Below are positions 57,766 to 64,000 of a stretch of 64,000 nucleotides of DNA, piece by piece. Under the pieces are notes generated by a model. The model was given only the letters and a program-made list of their open reading frames with translations. It did not search any database and was not told the DNA's origin. The number at the start of each line of letters is the position of its first letter. Within the stretch, counting starts at the first letter, position 1. The translations under genes were made by a program, and so were the position numbers. Origin of the DNA: Acidobacteriota bacterium (GTDB lineage: Bacteria; Acidobacteriota; Vicinamibacteria; Vicinamibacterales; CAVVIG01); contig QHWJ01000237.1 of assembly GCA_003222535.1 (NCBI GenBank), positions 1 to 64,000 on the forward strand, in the 5' to 3' direction.

Positions 57766-59280
57766 TTACGAAACGTTCTTCAGCCGAAGAACCGAACGTT
57801 CCAGATCGATGCCCACGCGGTACTTGCTGAGGAACTTGTGCCCGACGATTCCGCCGAGCTGGAACCCGAGGAGCGCGCTCGGCGCGTTCAGGTTCAATAC
57901 GACGACGGGAAAGTTCTTGTAACTGATGGTGTCGAACAGGAGATCGACGCCGGGCATCAGGAACGCATCCGGATCCCAGCCGGAGGTGCCGTACACCTTC
58001 AGCGCGATCCGCCGGCCCGTTTCCGGCTTGTTCAGCGACGTCGCGGTGGCCTGGCTGATCGAAATGACCTCTCCTCCGGTGTCGACGACGAAGTTCGCCT
58101 GATGATTGCCGTCGACGGTCCCGCGCACGGTCGCCAGCCGGTGCAGCCGCATCGGCAGCTCGAAGTCCTTCGGCTCTTCGGGCAGGTGCTTGCCGAAGGT
58201 CAGCTTGTGGGTCTTGTAGTCGATGACCATCGAGTAGCCGAGAGCGATCGGCGACAGCCCCTCGGTCTCCTTCACCGGGATGTCGCGGAGCGGCGGGTTC
58301 TTGATGAGACACGGCACGTTCCGCAGCTTCAGCGATCCCAGCTCCAGTGAATCGATCCGGGCGAGCTGCAGCCCGCGCAGACCCGCGCGGCCGACGCCCG
58401 CGCTGAGCGTGTAGGTGATCGGCGTGATGCCGAGCCGCTGAGCCGTCGGGCGCGTGATCACCGTGTTCTCCGATCCGGTGTCGACGACGAAGTCCTGCGC
58501 GGCCGCGTCGTTCACCTTCGCGCGCACGACGACTTTCTCGTTCACGAGCCGGAAGTCGACGGTGTAGATCCTGTCCTCGGTGCCCGCGTCGCTCTCGAAC
58601 GGCACGCGCTGGCCGAACGAGCGCAGGAAGCGGATCTCCGCGCGCGACCAGTCGGCCTTCTCGCTGTGGTCCTTGTTCGGGAGCAGGTTGACGTAGTTCG
58701 AGTAGGCGGCGGCCGCTTCCTCGTACCGGTGCTGCCGCTCGAAGATCGTGCCGACCGTGTGATGGATCTCGAGGTCGCGCGGCGAGAGCCGCAGCGCCAT
58801 CTGCCCCTCGTTCAGCGCCTCGTCGAGGCGGCTGCGCGCGGCGAGCGCCTTCGCCATGCCGTGGTGGCCGCGCGCCAGAGCCGGCGCCACCCCCAGCGCG
58901 TCGTGATACTTCGTCTCGGCCTCCTGGAACAGACCAGACGACCAGAGCGCATCGCCGTAAAGAGTCATCGCATCCGGCGCTTTGGGATCCGCCTGGTAGA
59001 GCTTCTCGGCTTCGTCGCGCGCGAGGACGAATTCGGCCACGCGCAGCGCCGAGGCGATGACGCCCATGCGCGGCCGCCGGAGGCCGTCCGAGGGCGCGAC
59101 ATTCAGGGCATTGCGGTACGCCGCGAGCGAATCGAGGTACTTCCCCTCGGAGAACAGCAGATCGCCAAGCTGGAGCTGTATTTCGGCCGCCTGCGAGGGA
59201 GGCGTGACATCGGCGCGAATAGCGAAAGAGGCTGCCGCGACAACGACCGACGCGGCGGCGACTCGAAAGGCGCTGTGCAT
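57766..59280 (-). CDS. Exported TPR protein with duplicated retropepsin-like aspartic protease domain
   Basis: 504 residues. Start MHSAFRVAAASVVVAAASFA with signal peptide; the ATG 18 codons upstream adds no signal-like sequence. Residues about 30-190 are TPR repeats (EIQLQLGDLLFSEGKYLDSL, AMTLYGDALWSSGLFQEAET). Two retropepsin-type active-site motifs follow: FVVDTGSENTVI (about 266) and FVVDTGGEVISI (about 395), each with its own beta-barrel, like a duplicated single-domain aspartic protease. It converges on the 54598 gene. Confidence 0.88.
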   Translation of the reverse strand: MHSAFRVAAASVVVAAASFAIRADVTPPSQAAEIQLQLGDLLFSEGKYLDSLAAYRNALNVAPSDGLRRPRMGVIASALRVAEFVLARDEAEKLYQADPKAPDAMTLYGDALWSSGLFQEAETKYHDALGVAPALARGHHGMAKALAARSRLDEALNEGQMALRLSPRDLEIHHTVGTIFERQHRYEEAAAAYSNYVNLLPNKDHSEKADWSRAEIRFLRSFGQRVPFESDAGTEDRIYTVDFRLVNEKVVVRAKVNDAAAQDFVVDTGSENTVITRPTAQRLGITPITYTLSAGVGRAGLRGLQLARIDSLELGSLKLRNVPCLIKNPPLRDIPVKETEGLSPIALGYSMVIDYKTHKLTFGKHLPEEPKDFELPMRLHRLATVRGTVDGNHQANFVVDTGGEVISISQATATSLNKPETGRRIALKVYGTSGWDPDAFLMPGVDLLFDTISYKNFPVVVLNLNAPSALLGFQLGGIVGHKFLSKYRVGIDLERSVLRLKNVS

Positions 59281-59415
59281 GACCCCTCCAGGAACGTGGT
59301 CCATCGTGCTTGGTTCAATCCCAGGTCCGGACAACCTCTACAAGAATCGGGCCGGCAGAAGTAGGCGCGCACGATGATGTACCGGGCGGGGGCCTTTCGA
59401 GAAGCGAAAAGTGTT

Positions 59416-59886
59416 TCAGTGGGTGTATTGCTCGATCTCAACCCCGTCGTACATCTCGTCGACGCGCAGAATCTGCTTGTCGCGGCTATAGCTACCCAAT
59501 TCGTAATCCTCGCTCATGATCAGCGCCTTGATCGGCTTGGTCGGGCAAACCTCCGCGCACAGCCCGCAGAAACTGCACCGGGACAGGTTGAAATCGAAAT
59601 AGTCCAGGACCTTGATCTTCAGACCCGGTTCGCGGTGCCCGCCGAGCGCGATCAAGTCGTCGGGACACGCCTTGGCGCACTGGTCGCACACGATACAGGT
59701 CTGCGCGCCGGTGCCGGGCTCGACCTGCAGGCGGAGGACGCCGCGGAACCGGGGCGCTGTCGGCCGCCGTTCCGCCGGATACTGAAAGGTGAACGCCGGC
59801 TGGGGTGTGTACTTCAGCGTGAGCCACATGCCCTTGACCAGATCGATGAGAAAGATGGTTTTCAGAAAACGGATGATGGTCTGCAT
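59416..59886 (-). CDS. nuoI: NADH-quinone oxidoreductase subunit I (NuoI, 8Fe ferredoxin-like)
   Basis: 156 residues. An amphipathic N-terminus (MQTIIRFLKTIFLIDLVKGM) followed by two 4Fe-4S motifs: CIVCDQCAKACPDDLIAL (about 65) and CSFCGLCAEVCPTKPIKAL (about 104). It is the complex I connecting-module subunit that carries clusters N6a/N6b towards the quinone site. Its start is 50 nt downstream of nuoB, in the same direction. Confidence 0.9.
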   Translation of the reverse strand: MQTIIRFLKTIFLIDLVKGMWLTLKYTPQPAFTFQYPAERRPTAPRFRGVLRLQVEPGTGAQTCIVCDQCAKACPDDLIALGGHREPGLKIKVLDYFDFNLSRCSFCGLCAEVCPTKPIKALIMSEDYELGSYSRDKQILRVDEMYDGVEIEQYTH

Positions 59887-59936
59887 GTGTGGTCGCTCGG
59901 CTGAAGCCTTCAGCGCTACGTCCTAAAGCCTTCCCG

Positions 59937-60473
59937 CTACACGCGGTCGCTGTTGAGCGTCGGTTCGGAGTGGCCCGACATGATCGTCCTCTCCTTGCGG
60001 AGCACGGTGCCTTCCTTCCGAATCTTGTCCTGGAGCCGCATCAGGCCATACAGCAGCGCCTCGGGTCGCGGCGGGCAGCCCGACACATAGACGTCCACCG
60101 GCACGACCTTGTCGACCCCCTGCAGCACGCTGTAAGTCGGGAAGGGACCGCCCGCGTTCGAGCAGCTCCCCATCGAGATCACCCACTTCGGCTCCGGCAT
60201 CTGGTCGTACAGCCGGCGCAGCACCGGCGCCATCTTCTTCGTCACTGTGCCGGCAACGATCATCAGATCCGACTGGCGCGGCGACGCGCGGAACACCTCG
60301 GCGCCGAACCGGGCGATGTCGTAGCGCGACGCCGATGCCGCCATCATCTCGATCGCGCAGCACGCCAGGCCGAATCCCATCGGCCAGATGGACGACTCGC
60401 GCGCCCAGTTGAGCACGCGATCGATGCTCGTGGTGATGAAGTTGTCCTCGAACTGGTGGTCTATGAGACCCAT
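59937..60473 (-). CDS. nuoB: NADH-quinone oxidoreductase subunit B (NuoB)
   Basis: 178 residues. Cluster N2 ligands: adjacent cysteines in [18 protein letters not shown] (about 35), [18 protein letters not shown] (about 105) and [19 protein letters not shown] (about 135). The typical N-terminus and length are present. NuoB normally lies in a 13-14-gene nuo cluster between nuoA and nuoC; here only nuoB and nuoI occur, with a ferredoxin gene upstream. The last residues SDRV-stop use a CTAC repeat motif. Confidence 0.92.
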   Translation of the reverse strand: MGLIDHQFEDNFITTSIDRVLNWARESSIWPMGFGLACCAIEMMAASASRYDIARFGAEVFRASPRQSDLMIVAGTVTKKMAPVLRRLYDQMPEPKWVISMGSCSNAGGPFPTYSVLQGVDKVVPVDVYVSGCPPRPEALLYGLMRLQDKIRKEGTVLRKERTIMSGHSEPTLNSDRV

Positions 60474-60486
60474 TCTGTGTTCCTTG

Positions 60487-60562
60487 TCGGGGACTGGGGA
60501 CTGGGGACTGGGGACTGAAGAATCGCTCGTCCTTAGTCCCCTAGTCCCCTAGTCCCCCGAGA
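60487..60562. repeat. GGGGACTGGGGACTGGGGACT inverted phrase repeat
   Basis: Four GGGGACT units (60490-60517) face AGTCCCCTAGTCCCCTAGTCCCC (60536-60559) across an AT-richer loop. The ferredoxin stop codon (TAG, 60549-60551) lies in the right arm. A hairpin between ferredoxin and nuoB that could attenuate transcription. Confidence 0.88.
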
Positions 60563-60833
60563 GTCCCTGCTCGTAGTATTCGCGGTTCTTCCCGATGTAA
60601 CGGCTCCACTGCTGGGGCGTCTCGTCGAGCGCGAAGATGGCGTCGACCGGGCACGCCGGCACACAGGCGCCGCAGTCGATGCATTCGTCCGGATGAATGT
60701 AAAGCATATCAGCTGTCGCGAACGCCGGCTCGTCCTTCCTGGGGTGAATACAGTCGACCGGACAGACGTCCACGCAGGCGGTATCCTTGGTGCCGATGCA
60801 CGGCTCACAAATGATATATGCCACGACCGTCAT
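60549..60833 (-). CDS. 7Fe (3Fe-4S/4Fe-4S) ferredoxin
   Basis: 94 residues. N-terminal motif CEPCIGTKDTACVDVCPVDC and C-terminal 4Fe-4S motif CIDCGACVPACPVDAIFALD, the FdxA-type seven-iron pattern, followed by the family tail TPQQWSRYIGKNREYYEQGL. It is a soluble electron carrier. It lies directly upstream of nuoB, so it may deliver electrons to complex I parts; that link is inference. Confidence 0.93.
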   Translation of the reverse strand: MTVVAYIICEPCIGTKDTACVDVCPVDCIHPRKDEPAFATADMLYIHPDECIDCGACVPACPVDAIFALDETPQQWSRYIGKNREYYEQGLSGD

Positions 60834-61254
60834 GATACTCGCGACGCTGGCGGGCCTGGAAGCGCGCCAGCCGCCCCCCTACGCCTGCGATCCGGCGCTG
60901 ACCGCGCTCTTCACGCCGCGGCACCCGCAGCTGGGCCGCTACGAGGTCTGCACGACGAGCGAGCCCCTCGAGGTAGTGAACGCGAACAGCGGACCGGGTG
61001 ACAGGCCAGCCGCGATCGATTCGCTCGAGGCGCTCGACGCCTTCGGCGCGGCCGGCTCCTACGATCGGTGGGCGCTCGTCCGCCTGTACGGCGGCACGCG
61101 GGTCCGCGTCGCGCACGCCTGGACGGCTTCGGCGGACCGGTTCGAATCGATCACGCGGCTCTCACCGTACCCGAATGCGTCGCTCACCCGACTGAACCCT
61201 GGAACGATGATCATCCGCTGGACCGCCGCAAACATCGAGCGCAAAGACCGCTAG
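60811..61254 (+). CDS. Secreted hypothetical protein
   Basis: 147 residues: short signal peptide MIYATTVMILATLAGLEA, then PYACDPALTALFTPRHPQLG RYEVC and a beta-rich domain (WALVRLYGGTRVRVAHAWTA, TRLNPGTMIIRWT). Two cysteines may form a disulfide. Start ATG at 60811 (ATG 60832 also possible) overlaps the 5' end of the divergent ferredoxin gene, so the two share or nearly share start regions. No family recognised. Confidence 0.65.
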   Translation: MIYATTVMILATLAGLEARQPPPYACDPALTALFTPRHPQLGRYEVCTTSEPLEVVNANSGPGDRPAAIDSLEALDAFGAAGSYDRWALVRLYGGTRVRVAHAWTASADRFESITRLSPYPNASLTRLNPGTMIIRWTAANIERKDR

Positions 61255-61415
61255 CGATCTTCTAAACATCTTCTAAAGCCGTGTTCTGGCGAAATGACGC
61301 AAGTTTTTTCAAGTGAGGCTTCAGAAGCTCTCCTGGCAGCCGCACGGCGGTCGCCTGAACGATGGAGTTGCACCACGGACTGCAGAGGCTGGCGGACTAT
61401 AATTTGACCACAGGC

Positions 61416-62642
61416 ATGACATTCTGGAGCACGGCCGCACGGCTCGCGTGGCTGCTGGTCGTCGGCGGGCGCGCCGCGGGCGCCCAGACGCTGCCGTCGG
61501 AGCCGATCGCGCTTGCCGGCGATCGTGTGACGATCAGCGGCGACGTATCGGCGTCGTTCGGCTCTGACGATCCCGGCTTCTTCAACTACACCGATTACCA
61601 GCACTCGGCGCTGCGGCTGCTGCGGCTCGATCTGTCGGCCGCCGTCAGGATGAGCCCGCATTTCGCGCTGCTGGGCGAGGTGCGGACGGAGAATCTCGGC
61701 CGCGTGCGGCCTTATGCGTTCTATCTGCGCATCAGGCCCTGGACGGCCCGCGATTTCGACATCCAGGTCGGCCGGGTGCCGCCGACCTTCGGCGCGTTCG
61801 CGCGGCGGACTTACGCGAGCGACAACCCGCTGATCGGCTACCCGCTGGCGTACCAGTACCTCACGACCGTGCGGCCCGACGCGCTCGCCGCCAACGCCGA
61901 CGAGTTGCTCCGCAAACGGAGCCTGGGCTGGCTGGTGCGTTATTCGATCGGCGACTCGAACGCCGATCCCGGGGTGCCGCTCGTGAGCGCGTTCCGGTGG
62001 GACACGGGCGTGCAGATCCACGGCACGAAGGGGATTGCCAGCGCGACGGCGTCGGTGACTGCCGGCACGGTGTCGAACCCGCTTTTCGCGGACGACAACA
62101 GCGGCCGCCAGATCGCCGGGCGTCTCGAGCTGCGCCCGGCGAGCGGCCTGAGCGGTCTTGTGGTGGGCACGTCGCTGGCACGCGGCCCGTTCCTCAGCCA
62201 GGCCGCCGCGCGAGCCGCCGTCGGCGACGGCGACAGGGAAGCGTTCACGCAGACGGTGTGGGGCGGTGATCTGGAATATTCCCGCGGCCACTACCTGCTG
62301 CGATTGGAGACAATCGTCAGCGCGTGGCATCTGCCGATCGTGCAGGCGCCGGCGCTGGCGCAGCCGCTGCGCGCCGTGTCCACCTCGGTCGAGGGCCGCT
62401 ACCGGCTCATGCCGGGTCTCTACGCGGCGGCGCGCTACGATCAGCTCGGGTTCAACGACGTGGTCGGCACGCGGCTCACGGCACCGTGGGACGCGCCGGT
62501 CAGCCGCGTCGAGGCCGGCGCCGGCTACTCCCTCCAGCGCAACCTGCTGCTGAAAGTTTCGTACCAGCACGACAGCCGCGACGGCGGGGTGTTGCTGGAA
62601 GCGGCGCACATGATCGCCGCTCAACTGGTGTACTGGTTTTAG
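61416..62642 (+). CDS. Outer membrane porin-like protein
   Basis: 408 residues. Start MTFWSTAARLAWLLVVGGRA with signal peptide (an earlier in-frame ATG 18 codons upstream does not improve it). Alternating beta strands throughout (AVRMSPHFALLGEVRTENLG, AFYLRIRPWTARDFDIQVGR, GRYRLMPGLYAAARYDQLGF) and a C-terminus ending IAAQLVYWF with terminal aromatic Phe, the pattern of an outer-membrane barrel. No named porin family is clear. It precedes the cupredoxin gene by 28 nt. Confidence 0.82.
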   Translation: MTFWSTAARLAWLLVVGGRAAGAQTLPSEPIALAGDRVTISGDVSASFGSDDPGFFNYTDYQHSALRLLRLDLSAAVRMSPHFALLGEVRTENLGRVRPYAFYLRIRPWTARDFDIQVGRVPPTFGAFARRTYASDNPLIGYPLAYQYLTTVRPDALAANADELLRKRSLGWLVRYSIGDSNADPGVPLVSAFRWDTGVQIHGTKGIASATASVTAGTVSNPLFADDNSGRQIAGRLELRPASGLSGLVVGTSLARGPFLSQAAARAAVGDGDREAFTQTVWGGDLEYSRGHYLLRLETIVSAWHLPIVQAPALAQPLRAVSTSVEGRYRLMPGLYAAARYDQLGFNDVVGTRLTAPWDAPVSRVEAGAGYSLQRNLLLKVSYQHDSRDGGVLLEAAHMIAAQLVYWF

Positions 62643-62664
62643 TGACGATGCCAAGGACGTTTTA

Positions 62665-62812
62665 AAGACGATGCCAAGGACACAGAGGGAACAAAGGACG
62701 CAGAGGACAGAACAGCGCGCGCCGCGAGATGTCTGGGCAGGGCATCTGTTCAACCTGGCGATCGCCCTCTCCGTTGTCCCCTTTGTGTCCTCTGTCCCCT
62801 TTGTGTCCTTTG
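62665..62812. repeat. Two-armed ACACAGAGG...CCTTTGTGTCC phrase repeat in the cupredoxin leader
   Basis: Left arm GGACACAGAGGGAACAAAGGACGCAGAGGAC (62680-62710), right arm CCCTTTGTGTCCTCTGTCCCCTTTGTGTCC (62779-62808). The right arm encodes the signal peptide core VPFVSSVPFVSFV of the next gene. Confidence 0.85.
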
Positions 62813-63441
62813 TGACGCCGGGGCGCGCTGGCGGGGCCACGGCGGCCCGTCCCGGCGCGATCCGCGGACGCGTCGAGCTCCGCCGCATGGCCACACCGAT
62901 GGCGCGCCGTCCCGGCGTGGCGGATCTGGGCACTCCCGCGGGGCGCGATATTCCGGATCTGTTGCGGTCGGTCGTCTATCTGGAGTCGGCGCCGCGCGGC
63001 GCGTTCGAGACGAGCGAAGGCGGCCACGCGGTGATGGACCAGCGGAACGAGACGTTCGTCCCGCACATGCTGGCGATCACCAGGGGCACGACGGTGGACT
63101 TCCCGAACTCCGACAAGTTCTACCACAACGTCTTTTCGCTTTCGAAGCCGAGGCCGTTCGATCTCGGACGGTACGCCACCGGCCATTCGCGGCCGGTCCG
63201 CTTCGACCGTCCGGGCATCGTCCGCGTGTTCTGCGACATCCACTCGCACATGAGCGCGTTCATCCTGGTCTTCAGCCATCCCTTCTTCGCGATGACCGAC
63301 GGCGAGGGGCGCTATCGCATCGAGAACGTGCCGCCCGGCACCTACGGCGTCATCGCGTGGAACGAGGGCACCTCGTCGGAGCCGAAGCCGGCGACGGTGC
63401 CGGACGGCGGCGTCGCCGAGCTGGACTTCACGCTGCGATGA
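62671..63441 (+). CDS. Exported cupredoxin-like (plastocyanin/methylamine utilization type) protein
   Basis: 256 residues. A long, arginine-rich n-region and hydrophobic core read from the phrase repeat form the signal peptide (LSVVPFVSSVPFVSFVTPG). The following domain has copper-ligand motifs: ETFVPHMLAITRGTTVDFPN SDKFYHNVFS (His), and VFCDIHSHMSAFILVF (Cys, His, Met), then a carboxypeptidase-regulatory-like C-terminal segment (YRIENVPPGTYGVIAWNEGT). Type I copper electron carrier or copper binder in the periplasm. Its stop overlaps the kinase start as ATGA. Confidence 0.85.
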   Translation: MPRTQREQRTQRTEQRAPRDVWAGHLFNLAIALSVVPFVSSVPFVSFVTPGRAGGATAARPGAIRGRVELRRMATPMARRPGVADLGTPAGRDIPDLLRSVVYLESAPRGAFETSEGGHAVMDQRNETFVPHMLAITRGTTVDFPNSDKFYHNVFSLSKPRPFDLGRYATGHSRPVRFDRPGIVRVFCDIHSHMSAFILVFSHPFFAMTDGEGRYRIENVPPGTYGVIAWNEGTSSEPKPATVPDGGVAELDFTLR

Positions 63442-64000
63442 AGCTGCTCTCGTCGCTGCGGAGCCGGATCTTTCTCGCGAGCGCGCTGCTCGCGGTCCTC
63501 TGGATCGGCGGGGCGATTTATCTCGTCAACGTCCGCGTCACCGAGGAGGCCGAGCGGACGCTGCAGCGCGAGATCGTCGCCGCCGCCGCGCTCGTCGACA
63601 ATCTGCGGACGACGCGGACGGAGACGTTCATGCAGATGGCGCGCTTCATCGCGGACGCGCCGCCGCTCAAAGCGGCTGTGGACACCAACGACCCGGAGAC
63701 GGTGCAGGGCATCGCCAACACGTACCAGAATCAGGTCAAGTCGAACCTGCTGCTCGTCACGAACAGGAAGGGCGACATTCTCGCGACCGTCGGCGCGACC
63801 GGACGCACGGCCGCGATCATCGCGAACCAGCCCGCGGTTCACGACGGCCTCGCCGGACGCGAGAGCCTCAGCCTCCTGCCGCAGTCCGACGGCATGATTC
63901 AGCTCGTCACCGTGCCGGTGTACGTCGGCATCGTGCGGCCCGATATCCTCGGCACCCTGAGCGTCGGCTTCATGCTGGACAACGCGCTCGCGGCGCAGCT
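63438..64000 (+). CDS. Sensor histidine kinase N-terminus with Cache-type sensor domain (cut by window edge)
   Basis: 187 residues visible. Membrane helix (RIFLASALLAVLWIGGAIYL, about 10-29), then a periplasmic sensor of the double-Cache type: VTEEAERTLQREIVAAAALV, VKSNLLLVTNRKGDILATVG and QLVTVPVYVGIVRPDILGTL SVGFMLDNALAAQ. The kinase or other output domain is beyond the window, so a methyl-accepting or cyclase output is also possible. Start overlaps the cupredoxin stop (ATGA), so the two are coupled, suggesting the sensor serves the copper or porin system. Confidence 0.8.
   Translation, partial: MKLLSSLRSRIFLASALLAVLWIGGAIYLVNVRVTEEAERTLQREIVAAAALVDNLRTTRTETFMQMARFIADAPPLKAAVDTNDPETVQGIANTYQNQVKSNLLLVTNRKGDILATVGATGRTAAIIANQPAVHDGLAGRESLSLLPQSDGMIQLVTVPVYVGIVRPDILGTLSVGFMLDNALAAQ

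Noticed and set aside
1-64000. tRNA, rRNA or tmRNA genes
   Set aside because: I looked in the spacers and saw no cloverleaf-like or rRNA-like sequence; a covariance-model scan would settle it.

Overview
This is one contiguous stretch of a GC-rich chromosome (roughly two thirds G+C by eye). Its gene content fits a soil Acidobacteriota relative, most likely of the Vicinamibacteria type. That assignment is inference: it rests on penicillin acylases, N-acyl-D-amino-acid deacylases, M20 amidohydrolases, propeller-amidohydrolase fusions, many secreted and outer-membrane proteins, and unusually abundant short palindromic repeats. There is no rRNA, tRNA, CRISPR array, prophage or transposase gene that I can support. 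The window opens inside a xanthine-dehydrogenase-type gene and closes inside a sensor kinase gene.

Layout. 1-9.5 kb: molybdenum hydroxylase subunit, D-aminoacylase-like hydrolase, ADHFE1-type iron alcohol dehydrogenase, Uma2 protein, type II NADH dehydrogenase, molybdopterin oxidoreductase. 9.5-14 kb: a decayed Omp85 gene, a GGDEF cyclase translationally coupled to an OmpA-like protein, a KGG stress protein, YggX. 14-17 kb: an ATP-grasp gene and a B12-type radical SAM gene. 17-28 kb: POT transporter, stand-alone LigD phosphoesterase domain, propeller-amidohydrolase, CofD/YvcK protein, an operon of nucleotidyltransferase-like, TPM, LemA, PH-cytochrome and a small conserved protein, then a nucleotide pyrophosphatase. 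28-43 kb: two penicillin acylases (one degenerate), DinB, a cytochrome-copper monooxygenase-like protein, two tandem M20 amidohydrolases, YheT hydrolase, HerA-like ATPase, DUF72. 43-54 kb: CusF-SCO1 fusion, small unknowns, EEP hydrolase, desaturase plus an ABC exporter operon, TlpA thioredoxin, anti-sigma and a 5'-truncated sigma factor. 54-64 kb: a peptidase-propeller-barrel fusion, a TPR-retropepsin, NuoI, NuoB, ferredoxin, a porin-like protein, a cupredoxin and a Cache-type sensor kinase.

The most interesting gene is the radical SAM gene at 15448-16932 (minus strand). Its apparent stop is a TGA followed in frame by codons for Ala-Glu-Pro and eight more residues, then TAG. The C-terminus therefore reads Tyr-Cys-Sec-Ala-Glu-Pro, and an 8-bp hairpin with a GGU loop lies 20 nt past the TGA, as expected of a bacterial SECIS. 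I read it as a selenoprotein with a CUAEP tail; an ordinary gene caller would cut it at the TGA. Its neighbour is an ATP-grasp ligase-like gene.

The second theme is repeats. Nearly every intergenic space carries short phrase repeats (for example units like GGGGACT, CCTACCCGA, GGACACAAA or GGGCTGA), often as two imperfect inverted arms with a sequence peculiar to that locus. A second class consists of small 9-bp-stem palindromes with constant ends and a variable, base-paired core. These repeats have entered genes in frame (ATP-grasp three times, radical SAM, M20, LigD-like, acylase), appear to supply signal peptides (acylase, cupredoxin, TPM protein), and repeatedly supply the stop codon and last residues of genes.
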